From positions 14,236-78,235 of the forward strand of contig DATLRP010000032.1 in the NCBI GenBank assembly GCA_035534635.1: a stretch of 64,000 nucleotides of DNA, given 5' to 3'. The stretch comes from Telmatobacter sp035534635. GTDB taxonomy: Bacteria > Acidobacteriota > Terriglobia > Terriglobales > Acidobacteriaceae. Under the pieces are notes generated by a model. That model was not told the origin of the DNA. It did not search any database and worked only from the letters and a program-made list of their open reading frames with translations. Made by a program: the position numbers and the translations under genes. Each line of letters begins with the position of its first letter. Position 1 is the stretch's first letter. Shown piece by piece: positions 44,428 to 53,215 of this stretch.

Positions 44428-45761
44428 TGCGCGCCTCGCTGGGCAGCGCCGCCCGCGGGATCTGCGTGGCCCTTGCCGCGCTGACCCGGAGAGCCTCCCA
44501 ACGGATCCTTCCCGGCCTGCGCATCCGCGCCGCGGCCCTGCCGCTGGGGATGGCTCACTTGCACCAGTTGCTCGGGACGCAGCCGGTCCGCGCCGTCAAT
44601 CACCACCTGCGCGCCCGACGCCGGGCCGCTGTCAAGGATGGTGTCCTGGCCCTCGGCCATCGCCACCTTCACTGTCTGCATCCGCGCCACGGGCTTGCCG
44701 TCGCTGTTGTTCTGGATGACCCACACAAAGGAGCCGTCCACGCCGCTCTGGATGGCCGCCGTGGGCACCACCAGAGCGTTCGGCCGGTCTTCCAGCACCA
44801 GGTGGATGTTGACGAACTGGTTGGGAAAGAGAATCTCGTTCTCATTGGCGAAGACGGCCTTCAGCTTGTCGGTTCCGGTCGTCGTGTCAATCTGGTTGTC
44901 AGCGGTCAGCAGCGTTCCGGTGGCCAGCTTGTTCACGTCGCTCCGGTCATACGCATCCACGGACATGCGATGGTCGGCGGCCAGCTTTTGCAGCACCGGC
45001 TGCAGGTCGTTCTCCGGCAGCGTGAAGTAGACCGCGATGGGCCGGAACTGGTTGATGACCACCAGACTCGTGGTGTTGGCCGTCACCAGGTTGCCGGGGT
45101 CCACCAGCCGCAGGCCGATGCGCCCGTCAATGGGCGATTGGATGTTGCACCAGCTCAGCTGCAGCCCCGCGTTCTCCACCGCCGCCTGGTCGGACTGGAT
45201 GGCGCCCTGATATTGACCCATGGTGGCCTCGTCGGTCTGCATCACTTCCTTTGAAACCACGCCCGCGTCATAAAGCGCCTTGTAGCGCGCGTACTCGGCT
45301 TTGGCGTTGTTCAGCAGGGCCTGGTCGTGGGCCAGGGTGCCCTTGGCCTGGTCCAGCGCGGCCTTGTAGCTGCTGGGATCGATCTGCAGGATGGTCTGCC
45401 CCTTGCGTACTTCCTGGCCTTCCACAAAGCGGACTGGCAACAGTTGGCCGCTCACGCGCGCCTTCACCGTCACGCTCATGTTGGGCGTCACCGTGCCCAG
45501 CGCCGTCATGTAGATGGGCATCGCCTTCTGCTCCACCGGCGTCACCTGCACTGGAACGGGGCGGTTCATCAGTGCGGCCGCCTGCGTGCCTTTGGCCGCG
45601 GCGGCCTTCTGCTTGTTCTGGTAGATCCTCCAGCCAATCACTCCGAGCAGGCCGATCAGGACCAGGTAAACCACCGTGCGCACCCAGGTTTTCCGCGGCC
45701 GCGGCGGTTGCGTGTCGTCAAGCGTGGGAGAGAGGGGGGCGGTGCTGTGTTCCATCGGCAT
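44424..45761 (-). CDS. RND efflux periplasmic adaptor (MdtA-like)
   Basis: Adaptor linking the two RND permeases to an outer membrane channel. Start at 45761 (MPMEHSTAPLSPTLDD), about 445 residues; an upstream frame adds a basic stretch without signal. One N-terminal membrane anchor (VRTVVYLVLIGLLGVIGWRIY) is followed by the lipoyl half (VTVKARVSGQLLPVRFVEGQ), a coiled-coil hairpin, the beta barrel (GRIGLRLVDPGNLVTAN) and a Gln/Gly-rich tail. It is the first gene of the operon adaptor, permease, permease. A TTGACA box (45836-45841, minus) and a palindrome lie upstream. Confidence 0.95.
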   Translation of the reverse strand: MPMEHSTAPLSPTLDDTQPPRPRKTWVRTVVYLVLIGLLGVIGWRIYQNKQKAAAAKGTQAAALMNRPVPVQVTPVEQKAMPIYMTALGTVTPNMSVTVKARVSGQLLPVRFVEGQEVRKGQTILQIDPSSYKAALDQAKGTLAHDQALLNNAKAEYARYKALYDAGVVSKEVMQTDEATMGQYQGAIQSDQAAVENAGLQLSWCNIQSPIDGRIGLRLVDPGNLVTANTTSLVVINQFRPIAVYFTLPENDLQPVLQKLAADHRMSVDAYDRSDVNKLATGTLLTADNQIDTTTGTDKLKAVFANENEILFPNQFVNIHLVLEDRPNALVVPTAAIQSGVDGSFVWVIQNNSDGKPVARMQTVKVAMAEGQDTILDSGPASGAQVVIDGADRLRPEQLVQVSHPQRQGRGADAQAGKDPLGGSPGQRGKGHADPAGGAAQRGAQ

Positions 45762-45835
45762 AGTGAAGTTTCTCTTTTGTTTTCTTTCGAAAAAAAACGG
45801 GCCGCGGCGCGAGGTGTGCAAGCCCGTAATGTATG

Positions 45836-45884
45836 TGTCAAATCCCGAGGATGGGTTCCGTTAGATTGGACGGAATCGTTTCCG
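45836..45884 (-). promoter_or_regulatory. Promoter/operator region of the RND operon
   Basis: The palindrome CGGAATCGTTTCCG (45871-45884) lies about 110 bases upstream of the adaptor start and shares GGAANCGTTTCC with the palindrome at 16046-16061. On the minus strand a consensus -35 hexamer TTGACA is at 45836-45841, but the bases 16-18 further on (CACACC) are a poor -10, so the promoter is tentative. The remaining intergenic sequence to the divergent gene at 46040 shows nothing else. Confidence 0.4.
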
Positions 45885-46039
45885 CAAAAGTTTAGATTCC
45901 CACAGGTCCCCCGAGGACGCTTTCCTGGCAGCGTTTCTTTTGCCCGCACGCCCTCATTTTGCTGGAATCGGCGCCCGCGGGTTCCGAAGGCGGCCTGCCG
46001 CTATACTGATGCCTGACTTCCGACTCCTCGAGGGACCGC

Positions 46040-47476
46040 ATGACCGTGGATGCAGATGCCGCGCCCGCCGACCCGCCCCTCTGCGTGGATCTGGACGGGA
46101 CCCTGGTCAAGTCCGACACACTGCTGGACGCCCTTTGCCAGCTCCTGCACCACCATCCATTGGCTCTGCTGCGCGCGCCGGCATGGCTCCGGGGCGGGCG
46201 CGCCGGCTTCAAGCGCCAGGCAGCCAGCCGGGCCCCGCTGGATCCGGTCCATCTGCCCTACAACACAGAACTTCTGCGCTTTCTGCGCACTGAGCACCGC
46301 CGCGGACGCGACCTCTGGCTGGCCACCGGGGCCGACGGCGAGCTGGCCGAGCGCGTCGCCGCCCACCTGGGCCTCTTTCAGGGCGTGCTGGCCACCGACG
46401 GCCAGACCAACCTGACCCGCGAGCGAAAGCTGCATCGCCTGCGCCAGACCTTCGGCGACTTCGACTACGTGGGCAACGCGCGCGCTGACCTCGTCCTGCT
46501 GGCCCACGCGCGGCAGGCCATGGTCGCCAACCCCACACTCGGGCTGCGGCTCGCCCTCCGCACCCGGCGCATCACCATTGCACGCCGGTTTCTTGACCGC
46601 CGCCCGCCCTTCCCCTCGCTCCTGCAGGCCCTGCGCGTCCACCAGTGGTCGAAGAACATCCTGCTCTTTGTCCCGTTGCTGCTGTCGCACCGCATCTCGG
46701 TCCACGCGCTGTGGGCTGCCGTGGTTGCCTTCTTCTGTTTCAGCTTCATGGCCTCGGCCAACTATCTGGTCAACGACCTGCTCGACATCGACAGCGACCG
46801 GCGACACCCGTCCAAGCGCCTGCGCCCTTTCGCAGCCGGCGATCTCGCCGTCATCACCGGCGTTGCTCTGGCCGCGGCCATGGCCCTGGCCTCCGCCGCC
46901 CTGCTGCCGCTGTTGCCGGTCAAGTTCGCCCTCTGGCTTGGGCTTTACATCGTGGCCACCATGCTCTACTCGCTTTACCTCAAGCGGCAGCCCATTCTGG
47001 ACGTGCTGCTGCTCTCCGGCCTCTACACGCTGCGCCTGCTGGCCGGCGGAGCGGCCACGGCCACCACAATTTCACAATGGCTCGCCGCTTTCTCCACCTT
47101 CCTCTTTCTTTCGCTTGCCATGGTCAAGCGGTTCAGCGAGCTGGAAAACCTGCGCGAGCGCGGCGCTGCCACCACGCATGGACGCGGTTATCTCGTTGCC
47201 GATCTCGAACAGATCCGCGCCTTCGGCACCGCCAGCGCCTATGCCGCCGTGGTGGTCTTCCTGTTTTACATCGCGCGGCCCGACGTGACCGAGCTCTATC
47301 GCCATCCCGACCGGCTGTGGCTCATCGTTCCACTGCTGCTTTACTGGGTCCATCGCGTGTGGCTGGTGGCCTCGCGCGGCGAGCTGGACGACGACCCGGT
47401 CGTCTTCGCCCTGCGTGACCGCATGAGCCTGGCCGCGGGCCTGCTCGTGGTGGCCCTGGCCATCTTCGCCTCATAA
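46040..47476 (+). CDS. HAD phosphatase fused to UbiA-type prenyltransferase (DPPR synthase-like)
   Basis: Two-domain protein of 478 residues. The first ~180 residues are a HAD-like domain with motif I PLCVDLDGTLVKSD (Asp17) and a C-terminal FGDFDYVGNARADLVL segment. The second is a UbiA-family membrane prenyltransferase: the first Asp-rich motif NDLLDIDSDRRHP begins at Asn245 and the second, YSLYLKRQPILDV, at about 309, closely matching decaprenyl-phosphate phosphoribosyltransferases, which make DPPR for arabinose donors. The fused HAD could then dephosphorylate the product, though that is inference. Start ATG follows GAGGGA. It is divergent from the RND operon. Its stop region is duplicated as a 12-base repeat (see findings). 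Confidence 0.93.
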   Translation: MTVDADAAPADPPLCVDLDGTLVKSDTLLDALCQLLHHHPLALLRAPAWLRGGRAGFKRQAASRAPLDPVHLPYNTELLRFLRTEHRRGRDLWLATGADGELAERVAAHLGLFQGVLATDGQTNLTRERKLHRLRQTFGDFDYVGNARADLVLLAHARQAMVANPTLGLRLALRTRRITIARRFLDRRPPFPSLLQALRVHQWSKNILLFVPLLLSHRISVHALWAAVVAFFCFSFMASANYLVNDLLDIDSDRRHPSKRLRPFAAGDLAVITGVALAAAMALASAALLPLLPVKFALWLGLYIVATMLYSLYLKRQPILDVLLLSGLYTLRLLAGGAATATTISQWLAAFSTFLFLSLAMVKRFSELENLRERGAATTHGRGYLVADLEQIRAFGTASAYAAVVVFLFYIARPDVTELYRHPDRLWLIVPLLLYWVHRVWLVASRGELDDDPVVFALRDRMSLAAGLLVVALAIFAS

Positions 47477-47494
47477 ACCATGTTCGCCTCATAA
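47465..47494 (+). repeat. Short direct repeat across the HAD-UbiA stop codon
   Basis: TTCGCCTCATAA occurs at 47465-47476, containing the stop codon, and again at 47483-47494, six bases later. This looks like a local slippage duplication of an 18-base unit. Confidence 0.7.
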
Positions 47495-47773
47495 TTCAGG
47501 ACCCGCTCGCGTTTCGGCGGCCCTGCATCTTCGAGTTCGAACCCGCTCGAAGCCGCCCACATGCCGGGACCCGTGCTGGGGCCCGGCCGTGCTTCGCGCA
47601 TCTTCCCGTCCTCCCGCGGCGTCTTATCTACATGCTCCCGCGCCGGACCACCGCGGTCCGCGCTCCGAGGGCAGGTTCTTCGACTACCATAGTTTTCACA
47701 TCATTCCGCCGCAAAGCGGCCGAGCCGCGTCCAAAGCCGCTCGCCGCACGGCTCCAGTTGTGAGTGCCAACGC

Positions 47774-50343
47774 ATGTGGATTGTCCGGCTCGCCCTCCGG
47801 CGGCCTTATACCTTCGTCGTCGCCGCGCTTCTGATCCTCATTCTCGGCGCATACAGCATCCTCACGATGCCGACCGATATCTTTCCCAACATCGATATCC
47901 CGGTCGTCACCGTGGTCTGGCACTTCAGCGGCATGTCGGCCCAGCAGATGGCCGACCGCATCGTCTCCAACAGCGAACGCGGCATGACCATCACGGTCAA
48001 TGACATCGAGCACATCGAGTCGCAGTCCTACACCGGCGTGCGCATCATCAAAGTCTTCTTCCAGCCGCACGTCAACGTCGCGCAGGCCGTCGCGCAAATC
48101 AACGCCATCTGCTCGGCCGAGGTCCACTCGCTTCCTCCCGGCACGCTGCCGCCCTTCATCATCCAGTACAACGCCTCCAGCGTGCCCGTATTGCAACTGG
48201 GCATCTCCGGCCAGGGGTTGAATGAGCAGCAACTGAACGACCTCGCGCAGAACCAAATCCGCACCCAGCTGGCCACGGTGGAAGGCGCGCAGACGCCTTA
48301 CCCCTACGGCGGCAAGCAGCGCGAAATCTCCGTGGACCTGAACCTGCCCGCGCTGCAGGCCAAGGGCCTTACACCGGCTGATGTGGTGAACGCCATCGGC
48401 GTGCAGAACATCATCGCGCCTTCGGGCACCATCAAGATTCACCGTTTCGAATACGCCGTCGAAACCAACTCCGCGCCCGAGCTTGTGGAGCAGCTCAACA
48501 ACCTGCCCATCAAGACCGTGAACGGCGCAGTCCTCTACATCCGCGACGTGGCCCACGTGCGCGATGGCAATCCGCCGCAGACCAACATCGTCCGCGTGGA
48601 CGGCAAGCGCGCCATCCTGATGAACGTGCTCAAAACAGGTTCCGCCTCCACGCTGGACATTATCCGCGGCGTGCGCGAGCGCCTCGCGGCCATCAAGAGC
48701 CAGCTTCCGCCCCAGCTCAAAATCAACGCGCTCAGTGACCAGTCCATCTTCGTGCGCAGCGCCATTGACGGCGTCGTCCGCGAGGCCATCATCGCCGCCT
48801 GCCTCACGGCCATCATGATCCTCATCTTCCTCGGCAGCTGGCGCTCCACGCTCATCATCGCCATTTCGATTCCGCTCTCCATCCTCTGCTCGCTGGCCGC
48901 CCTCGCCGCGCTGCACAAGACCATCAACATCATGACCCTGGGCGGCATGGCCCTCGCCGTCGGCATCCTCGTCGACGACGCCACAGTCGCCATCGAAAAC
49001 ATCAATCGCAACCTCGAAGCCGGCAAGGAGCTCGAACTCGCCATCCTCGACGGCTCCGCGCAGATTGCCGTTCCCGCGCTGGTCTCCACGCTCGCCATCT
49101 GCATCGTCTTTGTGCCCATGTTCTTCCTGAGCGGCGTGGCGCATTATCTCTTCGTGCCCATGGCCGAAGCCGTGGTCTTCGCCATGCTCGCCAGCTACCT
49201 GCTCTCGCGCACTGTGGTGCCCACCATGGCCAAATATCTGCTCGAGGAGCACGACGACGCCCGCGACATCCGCAATCGTGTCAGCCGCAATCCGCTCGTC
49301 CGCTTCCAGGCCGCGTTTGAAACAGGCTTCCAGCGCTTTCGCCGCTTCTATCTCGGCCTGCTTACACTCTGCGTCGACCACGCCGTCATTTTTCTCCTCT
49401 GCTTCTTCGCCTTCACAGTCGTTTCCATCGCCGGCCTGCTCCCGTGGCTCGGCCAGGACTTTTTCCCACGGTCGACTCCGGCCAGTTCAAGATTCACGTC
49501 CGCGCCCACACCGGCATGCGCATTGAGGAAACGGCCGCGCTCTGCGACCACATCGACGCCACCATCCGCAGCCAGATTCCCAAGGACGAGCTCGTCACCA
49601 TCCTCGACAACATCGGCCTGCCCTACTCCGGCCTGAACCTGAGTTACTCCACCTCGGCGCCCATCGGCCCGTCCGACGCCGACATCCAGGTGCAGCTCGC
49701 CCCGCACCACCACCCCACTGAGCAGTACGTGGAGCGCCTGCGCACGGTGCTCGCGCGCCAATATCCGGGCGTCACTTTTTACGCGCTGCCGGTCGACGTC
49801 GTCACGCAGATTCTCAACTTCGGCCTCTCCGCGCCCATTGACATCCAGATCGTGGGCCCCCACATCTACGCCAACCGCGCGCTGGCTGAAACGATGCTCA
49901 ACCAGGTGCGCGACGTGCCCGGCGCAGTGGACGCGCGCATTCAGCAGCCCTTCAATTACCCCGATCTGACCGTGGACGTGGACCGCACCCGCGCCGCCAC
50001 CCGCCAGGTGAAGCACCTTTACGAAGCACAGGCAGCCACCTACAAGACCACCGTGCTTGCCGCGTTCAACGAAGTCGAAGACCGCCTCTCCGATCTGCGC
50101 ATCCTCGAACAGGAATCCGCGGCCGAGCGCCTTGCCGTGGCCGACGCCCAGCACTCGCTTGACCTCTCCAACCAGCGCTACAAGGGCGGCGTCACCAGCT
50201 ATCTTGAGGTGTTGACCGTCGAGAACACGCTTCTCCAGAACCAGCGCACGCTCACCGATCTCGAGACGCGCCGGTACGCGGCCAGCGTCGGCCTCGTGCG
50301 CGCACTTGGCGGCGGGTGGGACGTGTCCCAACTGCCGAAGTAG
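47774..50343 (+). pseudogene. Decayed RND efflux locus: frameshifted permease joined to outer membrane factor C-terminus
   Basis: The first frame (47774 to about 49470) encodes the N-terminal half of an RND permease: MWIVRLALRRPYTFVVAAL, the TM4 pair in GILVDDATVAIENINR, and the start of the second half at LPWLGQDFFP. There one C is missing from the expected CCCC (functional relatives read FFPTVDSGQ), and the reading continues in the next frame as TVDSGQFKIHVRAHTGMRIEE to YPDLTVDVDRTRAA. At about 49995-50015 the permease sequence stops and continues in frame as a TolC/NodT-type outer membrane factor: LYEAQAATYKTTVLAAFNEV, RYKGGVTSYLEVL and a normal C-terminus. About 300 permease residues and the first ~350 of the channel are lost. 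Confidence 0.85.
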
Positions 50344-50446
50344 CACATTGGACCACCGGCTGACGCATCCCGGAAGAACGCGATCGGGTTCACACTGTCA
50401 TACGATATCGAATAAGCGCATCGCCGCCGGGAAGCGGAAAGAGAGA

Positions 50447-50983
50447 ATGTCAATTTTTAGCGAAGACCAGACTCGAGAGCGGTGTCCGGACTGCGGGGTC
50501 GAATTGCCCGGCGGAGCAACGACGCGGCATCCCTACCTCGGCGCTTCGCCGTCGTGCTGGGAAGTTTATAACCAGGTTCTGGCGCGCGAATACTCGAGCC
50601 CTGCGTTGATGAGGTCGATTCACCGGCTCACCGTGGATGCCTATGCCGCGCAGCATCCAGGCAAGCCCGAGCGCCGCGCCATCCAGTCGGTCTGGGCCCA
50701 CCTGGTCAGCCTCCATCTCACGCTGGATCGAGAGTTGGCCCACGATTTCGCCCGGCGCATCATCGGCGCACTCACTGAAAATGCCCAAGCGCTGGAATGG
50801 CTCGCGCCGCCCGCTAAACTGGGCGACCTCACGATTGTCGAAGTTGCGGCTGCTCCCGATGAAGGCGTGCATGAACAACTGGTGCGTCGCTGGGCCCGCG
50901 ACGTGTGGCATGCCTGGGAGCCGCATCATGCGGCCGTGAAAGCGGTCGCGTCCCGGCTTCTGGCAACGTTGGCGGGCCGGTAA
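50447..50983 (+). CDS. DUF5946 family protein
   Basis: A 178-residue protein of the DUF5946 family, function unknown. The ATG at 50447 is preceded by GGAAAGAGAG. The N-terminus carries a Cys pair in ERCPDCGVELPG and a further Cys in GASPSCWEVYNQVLAREY, suggesting a zinc site, followed by a helical region with AQHPGKPERRAIQSVWAHLVSL and a C-terminal WARDVWHAWEPHH. It lies 103 bases after the RND pseudogene on the same strand and is convergent with cysE. Confidence 0.88.
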   Translation: MSIFSEDQTRERCPDCGVELPGGATTRHPYLGASPSCWEVYNQVLAREYSSPALMRSIHRLTVDAYAAQHPGKPERRAIQSVWAHLVSLHLTLDRELAHDFARRIIGALTENAQALEWLAPPAKLGDLTIVEVAAAPDEGVHEQLVRRWARDVWHAWEPHHAAVKAVASRLLATLAGR

Positions 50984-51125
50984 CGGGAAGCCGGATACAA
51001 TCACCGAATCATCTGTGGGTCAACGTCTCAGCCGTGAACGCCCACAAGCATTCGCGCGCAGCGATGGAATGCGCGGCAGACTGTCGCCGGTGAACTTCGG
51101 CGCGGCCTCGGATTCTCTCGCCCCC

Positions 51126-51860
51126 TCAAATGCCCTCACCCATCGACACGTACTCGCTCAGCCGGTCCAGCTCCTCGCGATAGGCGCGCCGCTCGGCCTC
51201 TTCGGCGGCAAACGGTTCTGACGGCCCGCCAACCGGAATGGCGCTGCCTTCCAGCCGGTCCACGCGCGCAGCCAGTGCGATGAGCGCATCGCTGAGCGGG
51301 TCCTTGATGTCATGCGGGTCAGTGAGGAGCACGCGCTGCCCGTTGCGATACACAATGTGCGCGGGCACACCCACCACGGTCGAGTTCGGCGGCACATCCG
51401 ACAGCACCACGGAGCCCGCGCCCACGCGCGAGTTCCCGCCCACCGTGATGTTGCCCAGCACGTTTGCGTTGTTGCCGATGAAAACTCCGTCGCACACCGT
51501 GGGGTGGCGCTTGCCGTGGCCTTTGCCCGTGCCACCCAGCGTCACGCCCTGGTAGATGGTCACGTCGCTGCCCACAATGGCCGTTTCGCCGATGACCACC
51601 CCGGCCGCATGGTCAATAAAGAGCCTGCGCCCCAGCAGCGCGCCGGGGTGAATGTCCACGCCGGTGTAGAAGCGCGCAATCTGCGACAGAATCCGCGCGG
51701 GCAGCCGCAGGCGCATGCGCCACAGCCGGTGGCTCACGCGGTGGAACCACACCGCCCACAGCCCTGGGTAGCACAGCAGCACCTCCAGCCGTGAGCGGGC
51801 CGCGGGGTCCCGCTCCATCACGGAGGCCACATCTTCGCGAATCCGTTCAAACAGCGCCAT
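51126..51860 (-). CDS. cysE: Serine O-acetyltransferase
   Basis: Acetylates serine with acetyl-CoA to O-acetylserine, the committed step in cysteine synthesis. The 244-residue protein has the N-terminal helical domain (ALFERIREDVASVMERDPAAR) and the left-handed beta-helix of hexapeptide repeats from FYTGVDIHPGALLGRRLFID through GVVIGETAIVGSDVTIYQG, GGTGKGHGKRHPTV and VVVGVPAHIVY-like end, with the catalytic His in the DIHPGA region. It is 60 bases downstream of cysK on the same strand; the two enzymes form the cysteine synthase complex in other bacteria. Confidence 0.95.
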   Translation of the reverse strand: MALFERIREDVASVMERDPAARSRLEVLLCYPGLWAVWFHRVSHRLWRMRLRLPARILSQIARFYTGVDIHPGALLGRRLFIDHAAGVVIGETAIVGSDVTIYQGVTLGGTGKGHGKRHPTVCDGVFIGNNANVLGNITVGGNSRVGAGSVVLSDVPPNSTVVGVPAHIVYRNGQRVLLTDPHDIKDPLSDALIALAARVDRLEGSAIPVGGPSEPFAAEEAERRAYREELDRLSEYVSMGEGI

Positions 51861-51920
51861 ACGCCTCTTGCCGGGCCCGCGCGCCGGCGGAATTCCTTTC
51901 CGCCGGCCGCCGCCCGCTGT

Positions 51921-52895
51921 TTATACGGCCACTGCTTCCGGCTGCATCGCCAGCGCCTCCTGGCGCAGCGCGTCAAACAGCGCACTCGACAGGTAGCGCT
52001 CGCCGAAGCTCGGCAGAATCGCCACAATCAGCTTGTCCTTGTTCTCAGTCCGCGCGGCCACCTTCAGCGCCGCGGCCACCGCCGCGCCGGAGCTGATGCC
52101 GACGAAGAGCCCTTCCTCCAGCGGCAGCCGGCGCGCCATGGCGATGGACTCATCGTTGGTCACCTGCACCACCTCGTCAATCAGCTTGGTATCGAGAATC
52201 GTCGGCACAAAACCCGCGCCGATGCCCTGAATCTTGTGCGGGCCGGGCTTGCCGCCGCTCAGCACTGCGCTGTCGGTCGGCTCCACGGCCACGGCCTTGA
52301 ACTCGGGCTTCTTCTCCTTGATGTAACTGGCCACCCCGGTCAGCGTGCCGCCGGTGCCCACGCCGGAGATGAGGATATCGGCCTTGCCGTCGGTATCTTC
52401 CCAAATCTCCGGTCCGGTGGTGTGGTAGTGAATGGCCGGGTTCGCCGGGTTGTCGAACTGGCCCAGGATGTAGCCGTTCGTCGTCTTTGCCTTGATCTCT
52501 TCTGCCTTGCTGATGGCGGCTTTCATGCCGCCCGGCCCCGGCGTCAGCACAATCTCCGCCCCCAGCGCCTTCAGCAGCACGCGCCGCTCCTGGCTCATCG
52601 TCTCCGGCATCGTCAGGATCAGCTTGTAGCCCTTCACCGCCGCCACAAACGCCAGCGCAATGCCGGTGTTGCCGCTGGTCGGCTCAATCAGCACCGTCTC
52701 GCCCGGCTTGATCTTGCCGCGCCGCTCGGCGTCCTCAATCATTGCGTTGCCAATGCGATCCTTCACGCTCGACAGCGGATTCTGGCTCTCCAGTTTCACC
52801 ACCACGGTCGCCGGCAGCCCGGCAGCCACGCGGTTCAATCGCACCAGCGGGGTGCGCCCGATCACTTCCGTTATATTCGCGGCAATTCGCGCCAT
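51921..52895 (-). CDS. cysK: Cysteine synthase A (O-acetylserine sulfhydrylase)
   Basis: PLP enzyme that replaces the acetate of O-acetylserine with sulfide. The start at 52895 (MARIAANITEVIGRTPLVRL) has AGGAGG at a spacing of eight; ATG at 52901 is too close to it. PLP Lys is in NPLSSVKDRIGNAM, the phosphate loop in TSGNTGIALAF, and the GTGGTLTGVASY loop is present. 324 residues, standard length. It precedes cysE. Confidence 0.96.
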   Translation of the reverse strand: MARIAANITEVIGRTPLVRLNRVAAGLPATVVVKLESQNPLSSVKDRIGNAMIEDAERRGKIKPGETVLIEPTSGNTGIALAFVAAVKGYKLILTMPETMSQERRVLLKALGAEIVLTPGPGGMKAAISKAEEIKAKTTNGYILGQFDNPANPAIHYHTTGPEIWEDTDGKADILISGVGTGGTLTGVASYIKEKKPEFKAVAVEPTDSAVLSGGKPGPHKIQGIGAGFVPTILDTKLIDEVVQVTNDESIAMARRLPLEEGLFVGISSGAAVAAALKVAARTENKDKLIVAILPSFGERYLSSALFDALRQEALAMQPEAVAV

Positions 52896-53215
52896 GTTCA
52901 TATCCTCCTCTTTGCGACCATGCACATCGGCTGGACGCTGTTCTCAAAATTTCAGGGAATTGGGGCCGTCGACCGCGGCGATTCGGAAAGGGAAGCGTGT
53001 GCGCTGCTGAGCGCACCACTGCGTCGCGGCAGACACCAGGTCGGCGTTAGCGACATCGACGCATGCACCTAGCCTAGACCCGGCGCGGGAATTCTGGCAA
53101 GTCCCCAACCCCCGCCCGCCCGCAATCTCCCCCCGCGCCGGTATATCCTGAAGGGTTGCCACCAGGCCCGCAGGCGCCGATTTCGCCGCCCGGCGTCGCC
53201 TGGCACACCCACATC
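52896..53215. promoter_or_regulatory. Divergent cysK/thrS control region
   Basis: These 320 bases separate cysK (minus) from thrS (plus). On the minus strand TTGCCA (53095-53100) and TAGGCT (53071-53076) are 18 bases apart and form a plausible cysK promoter with a long leader. For thrS only a TATCCT (53144-53149) resembling a -10 is seen, without a -35. I find no riboswitch, T-box or clear operator, and the open frames here look non-coding. Confidence 0.4.

Noticed and set aside
47696..49381. 561-codon minus-strand frame opposite the RND pseudogene
   Set aside because: Asp/Gly/His-rich antisense of a GC-rich permease.
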